Below are positions 23,472-34,248 of a stretch of DNA of 64,000 nt, piece after piece. Origin of the DNA: Zygnema circumcarinatum. Taxonomy: Eukaryota > Streptophyta > Zygnematophyceae > Zygnematales > Zygnemataceae. The stretch spans positions 2,487,620 to 2,551,619 of the forward strand of contig CM074811.1 of assembly GCA_037447605.1 (NCBI GenBank), written 5' to 3'. The translations under genes and the position numbers were made by a program. The notes below the pieces were generated by a model. The model had not been told where the DNA came from. It worked only from the letters and a program-made list of their open reading frames with translations, and did no database searches. Position 1 is the first letter of the stretch; every line of letters starts with the position of its first letter.

Positions 23472-25043
23472 TGTTGATGTATGCGGTACATCAAGGTGTT
23501 GGTACTTAGTTCCTAGCATGAATGTTGTCCGGGAGATCAATGTGCTGGTATAGGGACAATGTCATGCATGAACGGTCATGTTTGGTGTAGGACCGAACAT
23601 GGGGGGTGCCCGTATCATTAGGGCACGGCACGGCAGGTTTAGGAACAGTCTAGGTATCGCACTCTTTGCGGCTTTGACTGAGATTGAACCAAAAGGGGTG
23701 CCGCGGAGTGTGCTTGCAGTGATCCAGTGAGCTGTATGACTGTGCTGTGAATTGTACGGACTGATGCGGAAGTTTGCGCATGTGGAGAGACCCCGGAGCG
23801 CCGGAGGCAGACTCTGTGCCGTGAAGCGACATGACCGGTCGCGAGCAGCCAAAACGTGGCATCTCTGCGGGCGTGACGTGACGCAGGGTTTGGCAATGTT
23901 GTGGGGACTTGTGAAATATTTGAGTGCGCTGACTGGTCGCAGCGCTGAGTGCCAGTACGAAGCGCAAGCGGCTGAGTGCGCCGCGAGTGCGCGCAGTATC
24001 CACGAGCGAACCCACTGGTCGCGGTGCCAGCGCCAAACGCGGAGGGAGAAAACCGTGCGCGGAAATGACAAGGAATGTCGTGGCGTGATTGAGACATGCC
24101 ATGTGGGTTACCGTGGGGCCGCGGCTCCATTGTACGCAAATGGTAGGCGGGCGAGACGCTATGAAGGGCTGCGAGCGCGGGGTTAGAGGTGAGCAAGAAC
24201 TAGGTCGGTGCCATTTGAGGTTTATGAGGCGCACTAGTGTGTTATTCCTGGAGTGCGTCACTTTAGCGGATGTAAGGCTGTGCTAATGTGACAATTGTGT
24301 CACGTCACATCGCCATGGTTGCTTAAGAGAGAGCAAGCTTGGCTCTCTCACTACTCAACTCACTAACTTGAAGTCCTGTTCTTGAAATTGTAATGCTTGT
24401 CTGTTGACTGTTTTCAGGAAGAACAAGCAGAGGTTGAGGCGTAGAGGGATTCTGGCTTGTGTATGAAGGTTTGGCAGAACTAGTTCATCATGCTAAGCTT
24501 TAGTGAAGAAACTAGCATGTGTTTCCTCATGAGTGTCAGGTAGAGAGGAGTTCATGGAGGCAGTAAGTGCTTGGCTACTGCAGTCGGGGTGTAGGCTATC
24601 AGAGAATAGGATAGCGCTCATGTGAGGAGGAGAATCTAGCATAAGGGATTATGTAGATTTCCTCAAAGAGCTTGTATTACACTCTTGAAGTTTAAGGTGT
24701 TTTAGATGGCCTGGCTTCTCCTTATTATTATCACTTTGTTACGTGAGTCTTGTGTTGCATTGACGTGGTGATGAGTGGAGGCAGCCATTGTATGGGTGGG
24801 TGTGTTGCTCCACATGAGGATATCATTGGAGGGAGTGTGGATTAGGAGCCAGACCATGGAGGAGTTGAAGTGTTCTTGCGGTGTTTGTTTTCCGCTTGCG
24901 GACCTGCAAGGGGTGGATGGAATGGAGCCGTGGGGAGGAAGCCGTATGTGGCCCAAATGGAAGATGAAGAAAGTTTTGAGCTTCATCCGGGCATGTATTT
25001 ATCCCTTCCTTGAAGTCTGCCCTCTGGGCCCCTTGCACCAACA
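23472..25043 (+). repeat. 5' LTR of element E
   Basis: Collinear with 29207-30796. It contains an ACGT-core palindrome (24287-24307: GTGACA-ATTG-TGTCAC type) and, near its end, a short frame MKKVLSFIRACIY. Overlapping minus-strand frames of 145-203 residues at 23560-24260 lie in this LTR in all three phases and are not credible genes. Confidence 0.78.
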
Positions 25044-25145
25044 CTGCAGTCGGGGTGTAGGCTATCAGAGAATAGGATAGCGCTCATGTGAGGAGGAGAA
25101 TCTAGTTAAGGGATTATGTAGATTTCCTCAAAGAGCTTGTATTAT

Positions 25146-25597
25146 TGTATTGAAACGCTATACATGGGTTGTACGCTTCAGCACTTACATCCCATGGGTT
25201 GCCTTTAATGTAAAAGCACTTAGGTGAATAATGAGGTCTCCGGAAGTTCGGAATCCCCGCCGCAGCAAAGTTGTTAAGTATTGGTATCGCAGCCTAAGGA
25301 CCGTATTTCCGGCAATCCACCCTAAAAACACCGTGATCTCTGAGCATGGTACGGTTGACCAGAGGGTCTGAACCGTACGCCACCTTCATGTGTTGAAAGA
25401 GCTTGAACGCTGCTCGTGAAAAACCTTGACTGCGCTCGAGGACGAGCCCGGTTTAGGTGGGGAGGAATGTAGCGAAACGCTATACATGGGTTGTATGGCC
25501 GAGTACTTACATCCGCGGTTGCCTTTTAATGGTAAAGCACTTAGGTGAATACCGGGAGGTCCTGAGTTCGAACCCTGCTGCAGGCAGGTTCGTTACA
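25146..25597 (+). mobile_element. Miniature LTR retrotransposon (TRIM-like) with tRNA-like LTRs
   Basis: The 452 bp element has LTRs at 25146-25280 and 25468-25597. A primer-binding site TGGTATCGCAGCC follows the 5' LTR (25282-25294), and a polypurine tract GGTGGGGAGGAATG precedes the 3' LTR. The target-site duplication ATTAT is perfect (25141-25145 and 25598-25602). Its interior is only 187 bp and ends GCTCGAGGACGAGCC-PPT, the layout seen at the 3' end of Ty3/gypsy elements, which suggests a gypsy parent. The LTR holds box-A-like TGGCCGAGTAC and box-B-like AGTTCGAACCC motifs, as in tRNA genes. The 5' LTR copy has a decayed box B. Confidence 0.82.
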
Positions 25598-26081
25598 ATT
25601 ATACTCTTGAAGTTTAAGGAGTTTTATGGCCGTGGGCTTTCTCCTTATTACTGCATCATTTGTCATGTGAGTCCTCGTGTTGGATTGACGTGGTGGATGA
25701 GTGGAGGCAGCCATTGTATGGGCGGTGTGTTGCTCCACACGAGGAGATCATTGAAGGAGCGTGGACTTGAGGAGCCGAGACCATGGAGGAGTTGAAGTGT
25801 TCTTGTAGGTGACGCGTTTAGTTTTCCGCTGTGCGCACCTGGCAAGGGGTGGATGGAAGGCAGTTCGTGGAGGAAGCGGTATGTGGCCCAAGTGGAAGAT
25901 GAAGAAAGTTTTTGATCTTCATCCGGGCATGTATTTATCCCTTCCTTGAAGTCTGCCCTCTGGGCCCCTTGCACCAACACTGCAGTCGGGGTGTAGGCTA
26001 TCAGAGAATAGGATAGCGCTCATGTGAGGAGGAGAATCTAGTTAAGGGATTATGTAGATTTCCTCAAAGAGCTTGTATTAT

Positions 26082-26211
26082 TGTATTGAAACGCTATACA
26101 TGGGTTGTATGGCCGAGTACTTACATCCGCGGTTGCCTTTTAATGGTAAAGCACTTAGGTGAATACCGGGAGGTCCTGAGTTCGAACCCTGCTGCAGGCA
26201 GGTTCGTTACA
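26082..26211 (+). mobile_element. Solo LTR of the miniature element
   Basis: A single 130 bp LTR with the same ATTAT duplication (26077-26081 and 26212-26216) at the same site of E's LTR segment. It begins TGTATTGAAACGC like the 5' LTR at 25146, and from TGTATGGCCGAG onward matches the 3' LTR at 25468. That chimeric structure is expected from recombination between the two LTRs of the element at 25146-25597. Confidence 0.85.
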
Positions 26212-26353
26212 ATTATACTCTTGAAGTTTAAGGAGTTTTATGGCCGTGGGCTTTCTCCTTATTACTGCATCATTTGTCATGTGAGTCCTCGTGTTGGATT
26301 GACGTGGTGGATGAGTGGAGGCAGCCATTGTATGGGCGGTGTGTTGCTCCACA

Positions 26354-26363
26354 NNNNNNNNNN
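26354..26363. other. Assembly gap (ten N)
   Basis: Ten N interrupt the third tandem copy of E's LTR segment. The primer-binding site of E and the rest of that copy are missing. Confidence 0.95.
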
Positions 26364-29206
26364 TCGTTTGTAGCAAGCAAGTTGCTGGAATACTCAGTTT
26401 TGAGTAGTCACAAGGAGAGGATGCGTTTGGAGTACTAGTCTTGACAGCTCGAGGAAAAGAGTGCGAAAGAAGGCTAGCCTAATGACATTGATTCTAACGT
26501 CGTTTTGAGAGATCCGGCTCAAGGGAGTCAAGTTCTGGCGGCGTGGATCTGGTGCATTGAGGTGCACACACTTGAGGTGACCCAACTCAGCGGAGTTGGA
26601 GGAGGCAGCGTGAGAGACGCACAAGCAAGGGTGGCCTAACCCTTTGGGAGCTTGTATGCTCGGATATGTCGAAGGCGAAGTTGCTTCATCGAAGGATTCG
26701 AGGGGAGAACTTACCAGCACTTCGAGAAGTGGAGAAGGCTCCAGTTCCATATCGAGATTGCCACGGTATGTGGAGGGGACTGCCCTCCCAAGCACGCTCT
26801 TGGGATTAGAGACTAGCTTTGGAGTTAGAGACTAACGAACTGGAATCTTCACATCTGTTGTGGGAGAGGCTAAGAGAGGTGTAGAGTGGCAAGGAGTGCC
26901 ACGTAAGGAATTAGTTCATTTCAGATGCGTCTGGGGTGAAGGAGGCCCAAGATCTAGGATCTAGGGGAGAAAGCTGCCCAGGAATCATTGCTTAAATCCT
27001 GACTAGTCTGGTGGACAGATCTAGTGGAATTGATAGTCACTAAAGATGTTTGTGAAGGACCACTAAGGAGGAGTTCAGGGAATTCCCCCGGGAGTAGTGG
27101 AGGAGATCAATTCTGGGGAGGTAGGAGGCCCATCCTCTTCTACAAGGAGCCGGCTTCCACCGCAGGGAGTAGATGTAGCAAAGGATTAGAGTGGATAGAG
27201 TCAAGAGGCGTTGACAACCATTCAAGAAGGGGCAAGGCTGAAGTCGGACGAGGAGGATTCCATTCCAAGTCGACATTATGCAGCCGAGAGCTTGTGGAGA
27301 TCATTTTGCTAACGAACTTGCAGGGCTGATTCTTGTGGAGGGATCATTCGGATCCAAGGAGATCTCGGCATGGTGGCTCAGTTGTGTCCAGACGTGGACC
27401 TGATCTTTGTTCGAAGAGTTTGCTGGGAGTGCACGCTTAGTTTACTCGGGAACAAGGGATAGAAATTTTCAGAGGAGGAGCCAAGTTGTTGAACTCAAGA
27501 GGAGGCAAGAGGAGCTGATGGATCTCGAAGGAGAAGTGGCGTACAGCTGCCTTGGAAGTCAAGGTGCAGTACTTTTAGACCACTGATTTTTTTTTTTTTT
27601 TGAATTTTTTCCTTTAAAAGTGAAATTATTTTGGAGGCAAGCAGGTAGGAGTTAGATGCAAGTAGTGGAGACCCTTGTGAAGGGAGAGAGCGGAGTAGCT
27701 CGTACTTCTTCGAAAAGAAGAAGGTGCAGCGGTGGACGTTGGCACGACAGCTTGTGGAGCTCAGCATCAAAGAACTCGGTCACTTAAGCTGGTAGAGCTT
27801 GAGGGTGCTTGCAAGGACTAGGATCTTCAGAGGTGCCTAGGTCCGGAAGTCACAAGAGGACAGGGGCATCGACATGGAGCTGGCGTGGTCGCACTCATGA
27901 GGGGATGGCGCTCTGAAACAAGGTACCGCAGCCTTGCACCTTTTGTGTGATAGACTTTTGAGGGGGAGATTTCGGTTTCCCTCAAAGGAAGAAGATAAGT
28001 CAAACTCAGGTACATGGTTAGAGGAGGGTGCTTCTAGTGTAGCCCGAAAGACCTAATCATGCTTATCATTAGCGGAGGAGCAGCAAGACCATAGGCTGGA
28101 GATGCTGACTTCAGATGACCTTTCTCCGGAGTGGGAGAAATGTAGAAGAGGCTATGATAGTGGAGGCTGAGCAGTTTTGAAGCGTTGAAGAGAAGACCTT
28201 GAAGATTCGAGGGGCTGCAAGTGATCATGGAGATCAAGTGGCGGCAAGGAGCGCTTGAAGGCACGGCTGGTGGCAACGGAATCAAGGGGAGAGGCAGAGT
28301 GAGGAGGATGTCATCACGATGATGGTGCAGTACACTTCCCTTCTTGGTATTCCTTAGAAAGTCACTAAGCTGGAGTGAGGTACTTTCAGATGCATAAGAA
28401 AGTGCAGAAATTATTTTTTGAGATTTTTGACACGCAATCAAGAAAGCGTCAAGCAGGGTTTTTAGGACACTTTGATAGAGGAAGAGGAACATCTAGTTTG
28501 CTGGCTCATTGATGGAGTAAGTGAGCAGAATTGAGACCCCAAAGGTGGAGTACAAGAGGAGGGTGCCAAGATGATGAAGCTAGAGGTGGCTTTGGAGGAC
28601 CAGTCCTTGTACAAGGAGGCTGTTTAGCTTAAGAGGGGGTAGGTAAGATGTTCAGGTTTGGCCTTGGCAGATGGTGCTGAGGAGAGCTTGTCCATGAGGG
28701 ATGAGTTAGTTCATAGTGTGAGGTCCCAGGATCGTGTAGAGGAAGTTGTTGGTGAAGAGGGCGCTTCATTTGGGTGGAGGTCTACAACAAATGGCGAGAG
28801 TACCACGAGGAGGATTCGAAGGACAACTATGAAGGACCTCATGTTTATGAGGGGGTGAGCGCAATGGAGAAGGCGACATTTTGATGTGTGAGTTGGGAGG
28901 AGAAGTTGGGACTTCTCAGGTTTACCTTTGGAGAATAACTTTGCAGATGTTGAAGGTTCCAACCACATTATTGACAAGGTGTCAATTGCGCTCAAGGAGG
29001 ATCTGATGTGCAATCGATGCACATGCGGAGGGAAGACCATCGTTGGGAGGAGATGGCCCGGGGGAGAGTGCAATGGCTATTGCATTCACGTGAACTCAAT
29101 CAAGGGGTTGATGCGCAAGCTGCAAGGTATGCCTGCTAGTTGATGCTTGGCTTAGGTGCCATGTGTTAGTATAGCTTGCAAGGAACTTACGCACTAAGAG
29201 GGGGAT
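26364..29206 (+). other. Interior of element E, no supported coding sequence
   Basis: About 2.8 kb of purine-leaning sequence (many AGGAGG and GTGGAG strings) between the gap and the polypurine tract. Frames up to about 150 residues exist on both strands, but none shows Gag, protease, integrase, RT or envelope features. A homopolymer T run at about 27586-27602 is the only low-complexity insert. Confidence 0.6.
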
Positions 29207-30796
29207 TGCTGATGTGGGGTACATCAAGGTGTTGGTACTAGTTCCTCAGCATGAATGCTGTCCGAGATCAATGTTGGTATAGGGACAATGTCATATGCAT
29301 GAACGGTCATAAGCTTGGTGAAGGACCTAACATGGGTGGTGCCCGACATTAGGGGCACGGGTACGCAGGTTTAGGAATAGTCTAGGGTCGTAGGTTTGCG
29401 GCTTAGACTTAGAACGAACCAAAGGGGGTGCGCGGAGTGCGCTTGGACGACGGAGCGCAGCCGTACGGACGGCGCGCGAATTCGTACGGACGACGCGGGA
29501 AGTTTGCGGACGCTGAGATTTGGAAGCGCCGAGGCAGATTTTATGCAGTTTAAATGATTGTCGCATGTTGAGCAAAACGCTGCGATCTCTCGAAAGCGTG
29601 ACGTGACGCAGGGGGTTCGCAATGTCGGAGAACTTGTGAATATTTGGAGGCGCTGATATCGCAGCGCCGTAGTGCGCGGGAGTACGGAGCTGCCAGTGGC
29701 TGGAGTGCGCCACGCAGTGCGCTGGAGTACCGAATGCACTATTGGGTCGCGCGCTGAGCGCCAAACGCTGGAGGGAGAAGTTGCGGCGCGGAAACGACAA
29801 GGGAATGTCGACGGCGAATCGAGACGCGCCATGTGGACCACTCGCGGAGTGGGTTTGCTGGCTCGATTGTACGGCAGAATGGTCGGCGGGTGAAGAATGC
29901 TAAGGAGGGCTGGCGAAGCGGCGGAACTGTATGGATGGACAAGAACTAGGTCGGTGCCATCGTAGGTTTACGAGGCGCACTAGCTGGTCGCTAATTCTCG
30001 CATGCCTACACTCGAATGCAGGTCGGGCCGCGACGTGACAATTGTGTCACGTCACATCGCCATGGTTGCTAAGAGAGAGCAGGCTTGGCTCTCACTACTA
30101 CCAACTCGCTCAACTCTCTCTAATGTACGCTGCTCGGGTTGCTGGCTGTTTAGGAAGAGCAAGGTGAGGCCGAGGCGTAGAGGAGTCCCGCCTTGTGTAT
30201 GGAGAGTGTCGTGGAGAATAGCTCATCATGCTGCTTTAGTAAATGGCTAGATGATGTGTCCCTCATGTGTTTATGTAGAGGAGGAGTTCATGGAGGCAGT
30301 AAGTGCTTGGCTACAGCACACGGCGTGTGTAGTCTATAAGAGAAAATGAAAGCGCTCAAGAGAGGACGAGAATCTAGCATAAGGGATTATGTGATTTCAA
30401 AGAGCTTGTATTATACTCTTTGAAGTTTAAGGAGTTTTATGGTCGTGGGCTTTCTCCTTACATCGCATCATTTGTCATGTGTGAGTCCTCGTAAGCTGGA
30501 TTGGACGGTGGATGAGTGGGAGGCAGCCATTGTGGCTGGGCGTGTGTGTTGCTCCACATGAGGAGATCATTGAAGAAGCGTGGACTTGAGGAGCTGAGAC
30601 CATGGAGGAGTTGGCGTTCTTGTAGGTGACGCGCTTAGTTTTCCGGCCAGGCGCACTGCAAGGGGGTGGATGGAAGGCGCTTTGTGGAGGAAGCGGTATG
30701 TGGCCCAAGTGGAAGATGAAGAAAGTTTTGAGCTTCATCCGGGCATGTATTTATCCCTTCCTTGAAGTCTGCCCTCGGGCCCTCCTTGCACCAACA
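29207..30796 (+). repeat. 3' LTR of element E
   Basis: Collinear with 23472-25043 and preceded by the polypurine tract. The ACGT palindrome at 30033-30052 is perfect here (ACGTGACA-ATTG-TGTCACGT). It ends CTTGCACCAACA, after which D's 5' LTR resumes. Confidence 0.8.
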
Positions 30797-30853
30797 ACAA
30801 CAAGTTAGTGCGTGTTCAATACAATGTCTAACTATGATACACTAACACTAACA
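30797..30853 (-). repeat. End of element D's 5' LTR after the E insertion
   Basis: This matches the terminal part of D's other LTR (AACAAGTTAGTGCG...CAATACAATGTC...CACTAACA) and is followed immediately by the CTAAG target duplication. Confidence 0.85.
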
Positions 30854-30987
30854 CTAAGTACTAAAAATCATCGCGCCCCCAAACCTAAACCGAACCAAAC
30901 AGAAGTCAACTGTGCTAAGTCAACGGGTCAATGTTGCGAAGATTGACCCGTGGGGTTTACTAAAAAGGGCACTTCTTTGCACGATTT

Positions 30988-32024
30988 TGTTGAAGCAGGG
31001 GTCTGCTCCCCACTTCCGGCGCCACCTCGGGTGTCGCCCTCCATTGGAACTTGAGTTCCCACGGATGAAGACATTCAAACACTCAAAGCTCTATCTTACT
31101 TCACTCATCGCCCATAACAACAGAATGAAGCTACAAGACCAGCACAGCGGAAATCACAATGAGAGAGTGTTAGGAGAAAGCTCACTGCCTAAAACTCCTT
31201 ATAATAAAACTGCCTTCCCACAATGTAGTGCTCCTCCCACCACTTCAAGGTCCCTCTTACTCACTACCTCACACACAAGTGTAGGCGCCTCTGAAGAAGA
31301 CGAGTGTGTTCTGAGTAAGACCCAGACTAAGTGATGCAGTAGTGTAGGTGGATTGCTTCCTCATAGTAAAATCCACGCGACTATATAATATGGCGTTCCC
31401 GTGACGCGGACACACATGTCACGCCGCTGGCCCCGCCATTGCAAAACCTATGACCTAGAAGTCCGGCGGGCGCACTCGTAAATAATGACTCAGCTAGCTG
31501 CCTCAGAAACCTACGGGCGCGCCGCACTCAGTTCTTGTCGGTCGCATATCCGGCCCGCATGCCGCTACAGCCGCCAGCCGCTTCCTCAAGAAGCTCCGCC
31601 GGCCATCTCGCCGTGAGCATCACCCTCGCGACCCACATGTAGTGGTCCACGCGGGCGCATTCCGCTCGGGCCAGCTAAATATTTTCCTATGTCGCTTCCG
31701 GGCTGGGCCGCAACTTTTGCGCCCGGGCTACGCCTGCCGCAGAACCAATCGTGAGTCGCCGCCCCGTATTCTCGCGCTGACCCTACGCCGCGCTCACCAA
31801 TCAAAGTTGCGCCACCGTATTCACTCCTATTTGTGTCACCGCCACACCAATCACGCCGCCGCTCAGACTACAGACCAAGGGCAAGACTCCACTCAAAGTC
31901 GAAAGCACCACATTACTAGATCTAAGAGCACTACGCCTAGTAGATCTCATGTTCTACAAACTGAGTACCACAACAAGTTAGTGTGTGCCATACAATGTCT
32001 AACTATCATACACTAACACTAACA
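30988..32024 (-). repeat. 3' LTR of element F
   Basis: 1037 bp, collinear with 36332-37381. A TATA-like run lies at 31381-31390 (plus-strand CTATATAATA), next to a degraded ACGT palindrome at 31402-31425. The minus-strand polypurine tract GAGGGGGATTG abuts it at 32025-32035. Confidence 0.88.
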
Positions 32025-32040
32025 ATCCCCCTCTTGGGAC

Positions 32041-32624
32041 TCAGCCCTCATGGCCCTAGCCCAATCAACGTGTTGTTCAATTGCACTTCCCTACCGACTC
32101 TTAGTCAACATGTTCCAGCCTGCTCTTTGTTCCTACAAACTTCACCACTATCATCCCTTCCTCTACCAACTCTCGCACATAATGATATTGCACCCTAATG
32201 TGCTTGGTTCTTTTATGGAACACAGGGTTTTCCATAAGAGCTATAGATGACTGTTGTCCGAAAAAAGAGTCAATGGTGTTTGTGGTCGCCATTCATCGCA
32301 AAGAAATAAAGAACCACATCCTCCTCGGCCAAGGGCACGCCCCATGTACTCTCCTTCGGTGCTCGACAGCGCCACCGAATCTTGTAACTTCGAGCTCCAT
32401 GAGATCGCGCCTCCTCCGTTCAGGAACACAAATCCTAACATCGATCGTGACGTGTCCACGTCACCTCCCCAATCTGAGTCGGTGTATCCGATCACTCTAG
32501 TCGGCCCCCTCTCAAACCTGAGGCCGTAATCCAAGGACCCTTTCACGAATCTGAAGATCCGCTTCACGGCCTCCCAATGTTCAGGACCGGGATTCTCCAT
32601 GAACCGACTTGGCCGGAAACTCAC
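32041..32624 (-). pseudogene. F pol: RNase H and C-terminus
   Basis: Minus strand. 32241-32624 carries FMENPGPEHWEAVKRIF, GYTDSDWGGDVDTSRS and SWSSKLQDSVALSSTEGEY, the typical copia RNase H start with its catalytic Asp and Glu. 32101-32292 continues in another frame with QSSIALMENPVFHKRTKH and VRELVEEGMIVVKFVG. At least one frameshift separates them. Confidence 0.8.
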
Positions 32625-32639
32625 GCTTTGCCAAGTCAG

Positions 32640-33430
32640 ACGCAGTACCTAACACGATACATTAAACTCCCCGATTGCCGACTGCACGGGCACCACATTC
32701 TCGTATCTCCGCATCCGCTGGTGCATCATATCTTCGGCCAATCGCTCCGACTCCATCAAACTCGAAAGCAAAGACGCACTCCTCCATTTTGAACCTGGTA
32801 AGGTTCGCTACGCATTTTCCGACAAAGAAATAAGTCGCCGCCCCGCCTCTTCAACCGCATTCCTGGGGAGATATTGTGCCTCTAGATCCGGGACATTTTG
32901 AAGTTAGCTTCCAAAAGCTGTTTCAAATCATTGATTCTCTCCAATGAGAGGCTCACCATTATGAGGTCGTCCACGTAGATCCCAACGTACATGAGATCTG
33001 CCTCTTCCCCTTGTCGGTAGACGGAATGATCCGTCTCGAATCGCGCAAATCCGTTACTCCTCAAGAGGTCATCAATTTTCTCGTACCAAATCCTGGGCTA
33101 CCGTTTTTACTGCATGCATTCTTCACAAGACGACAAATCTAGATACAAGTTTTGCCCCTCGACAACTTTCCCCTTCGGTTGTACCATGTAGATCTCACGA
33201 GACTTCCTCCTCGCACGTAAACGCGTCTTGATATCGAAGCTGATGCACGTGCATCCCTCGGCCGCCGCAATCGCATATTATGGCACCTGAGTTGAACTTC
33301 ACCACGGGGGCGAAGGTCTCCGTGTAGTCGATTCCGTACGCCTGGCTGAAGCCCTTCGCCACCAGACGCGCTTTGTAACGGTCGACGCTCCCGTCCGCCT
33401 TTCGCTTCACCTTGAACACCCACTTGCATC
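32640..33430 (-). pseudogene. F pol: reverse transcriptase
   Basis: Minus strand. 33195-33419 carries [18 protein letters not shown] and [15 protein letters not shown]. 32882-33064 carries MYVGIYVDDLIMVSL with an intact YVDD active site, followed by ERINDLKQLLEANFKMS. The segments lie in different frames, and the region 33065-33195 is scrambled, so RT activity is not expected from this copy. Confidence 0.8.
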
Positions 33431-33649
33431 CAATAATGGCCCGCGTACCAAGTCGCCACGCGGCCGCTTCTCCAAAGAAATCGTCTCCACTTCGCCGTCG
33501 ACGCCGCTGCTCGCCACTTCTCTCTCCATCACTCGCCGTGGCGCCTCCTCAAAGGCTTGGCGGGTTCGGTGATCATAAAACAGTGGCAGCTCCCATGGTG
33601 GTCCGCTGGAGTTCCTGTGAGGCACTCTTTTCCCCTGCATTCAGGTTAT

Positions 33650-34148
33650 TCGCGAAGGCTCAGAAAGTGACTGCCTCTCACCACACGGGTGCTCCTCCAG
33701 GTCCCGCGCCCGCCTCTCGTAAGTTGAAGAAAAACTCGACAAAACCCGAGAGGTATGCTCGACAACATAGCCTCTTTCTCACCGCCTAAATCCTCGCATT
33801 CCCGCCTATGCAAAGGTACGGCTTCTCGCCGAGTTCTCCTCGGCTCTGACACAGAGTGTGTAGTGGTGCCGCTCAAGCCGACGCCGCGCTCCCCGCTTGG
33901 CGCTCCTCGGTTCAACTCCCACGCCGCCTCCACGCTCGGCGCTAAGCTCCGCCCGCCCTCGCCTCGGGCGTACGGGACCTCCGGCCGGGACCCGAGACGC
34001 CCATGCCCTCTTCGCTGGTCTCCACATCCTCGTACACAATTTCCAAACCTGCCTTTGGGGTGCGGGTCTCACCTAGCCGAGTCACCGCCCCCTTCTCATC
34101 CACCGTGAATGTCTCGAAGCTCGCACTGTTTGTCGCCAAGGGTTCCAC
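33650..34148 (-). pseudogene. F pol: integrase-RT linker
   Basis: Minus strand. 33942-34148 (SFETFTVDEKGAV, RLGETRTPKAGLEIVYEDVE) matches the acidic linker of C1 at 6660-6760. This variable, charged region follows the integrase in copia polyproteins and has no known catalytic role. Confidence 0.6.
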
Positions 34149-34248
34149 ACCCTGCAGCGACCGCCCGATGTTGTAGCCGAAGGTACCCTTCCACGCCTCG
34201 GGTCAACTTCGCCGCCATGACTGCCGACCAGCAGCCGCCCAAAGGTCT

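Larger units (their letters stand above)
25044..26353 (+). repeat. Tandem copies of the last 466 bp of E's 5' LTR
   Basis: The segment 24578-25043 (from CTGCAGTCGGGGTG to CCTTGCACCAACA) recurs at 25044-25979 with a 452 bp insertion, and again from 25980 to the gap at 26354 with a 130 bp insertion. About 260 bases are identical between 25480-25740 and 26093-26353. This is either a real tandem triplication or two alleles placed in series by the assembler next to the gap. Confidence 0.8.
23472..30796 (+). mobile_element. Large non-coding LTR element E (LARD-like), plus strand
   Basis: Two LTRs of about 1.58 kb (23472-25043 and 29207-30796) share the start TGNTGATGT...GTACATCAAGG and the end CCTTGCACCAACA. 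A polypurine tract AAGAGGGGGATTG lies just before the right LTR (29195-29207), so the element is in plus orientation. It is inserted in D's 5' LTR, whose two halves resume on either side. The flanks ATAAC and ACAAC are only an imperfect duplication. The interior (26364-29206) has no copia or gypsy domain, which fits a large retrotransposon derivative moved by another element's enzymes. The 5' LTR end is tandemly triplicated, with an N gap. Confidence 0.75.
16387..30853 (-). mobile_element. Ty1/copia element D, minus strand, carrying two later insertions
   Basis: The target-site duplication CTAAG is perfect (16382-16386 and 30854-30858). The plus strand starts TGTTGAAGCAGGG and ends CACTAACA. 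Subtracting the solo LTR (16502-17484) and element E (23472-30796) leaves about 6.15 kb, the same size as B and F (both about 6.4 kb). The interior is in copia order on the minus strand. Joining the flanks restores the inverted arm of the surrounding DNA transposon across 16386/30859. Confidence 0.86.

Noticed and set aside
23562-24261. Minus-strand open frames of 169-203 residues in three phases
   Set aside because: They overlap each other inside the LTR of element E, differ from the sister LTR by indels, and look compositional.
25468-25597. Functional tRNA gene
   Set aside because: Box A and B-like motifs are present, but the acceptor and T stems do not pair well and the sequence is the LTR of a miniature retrotransposon.
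26364-29206. Hidden polyprotein in element E
   Set aside because: Neither strand shows zinc knuckle, DSG protease, HHCC integrase or YxDD motifs, even allowing for frameshifts.
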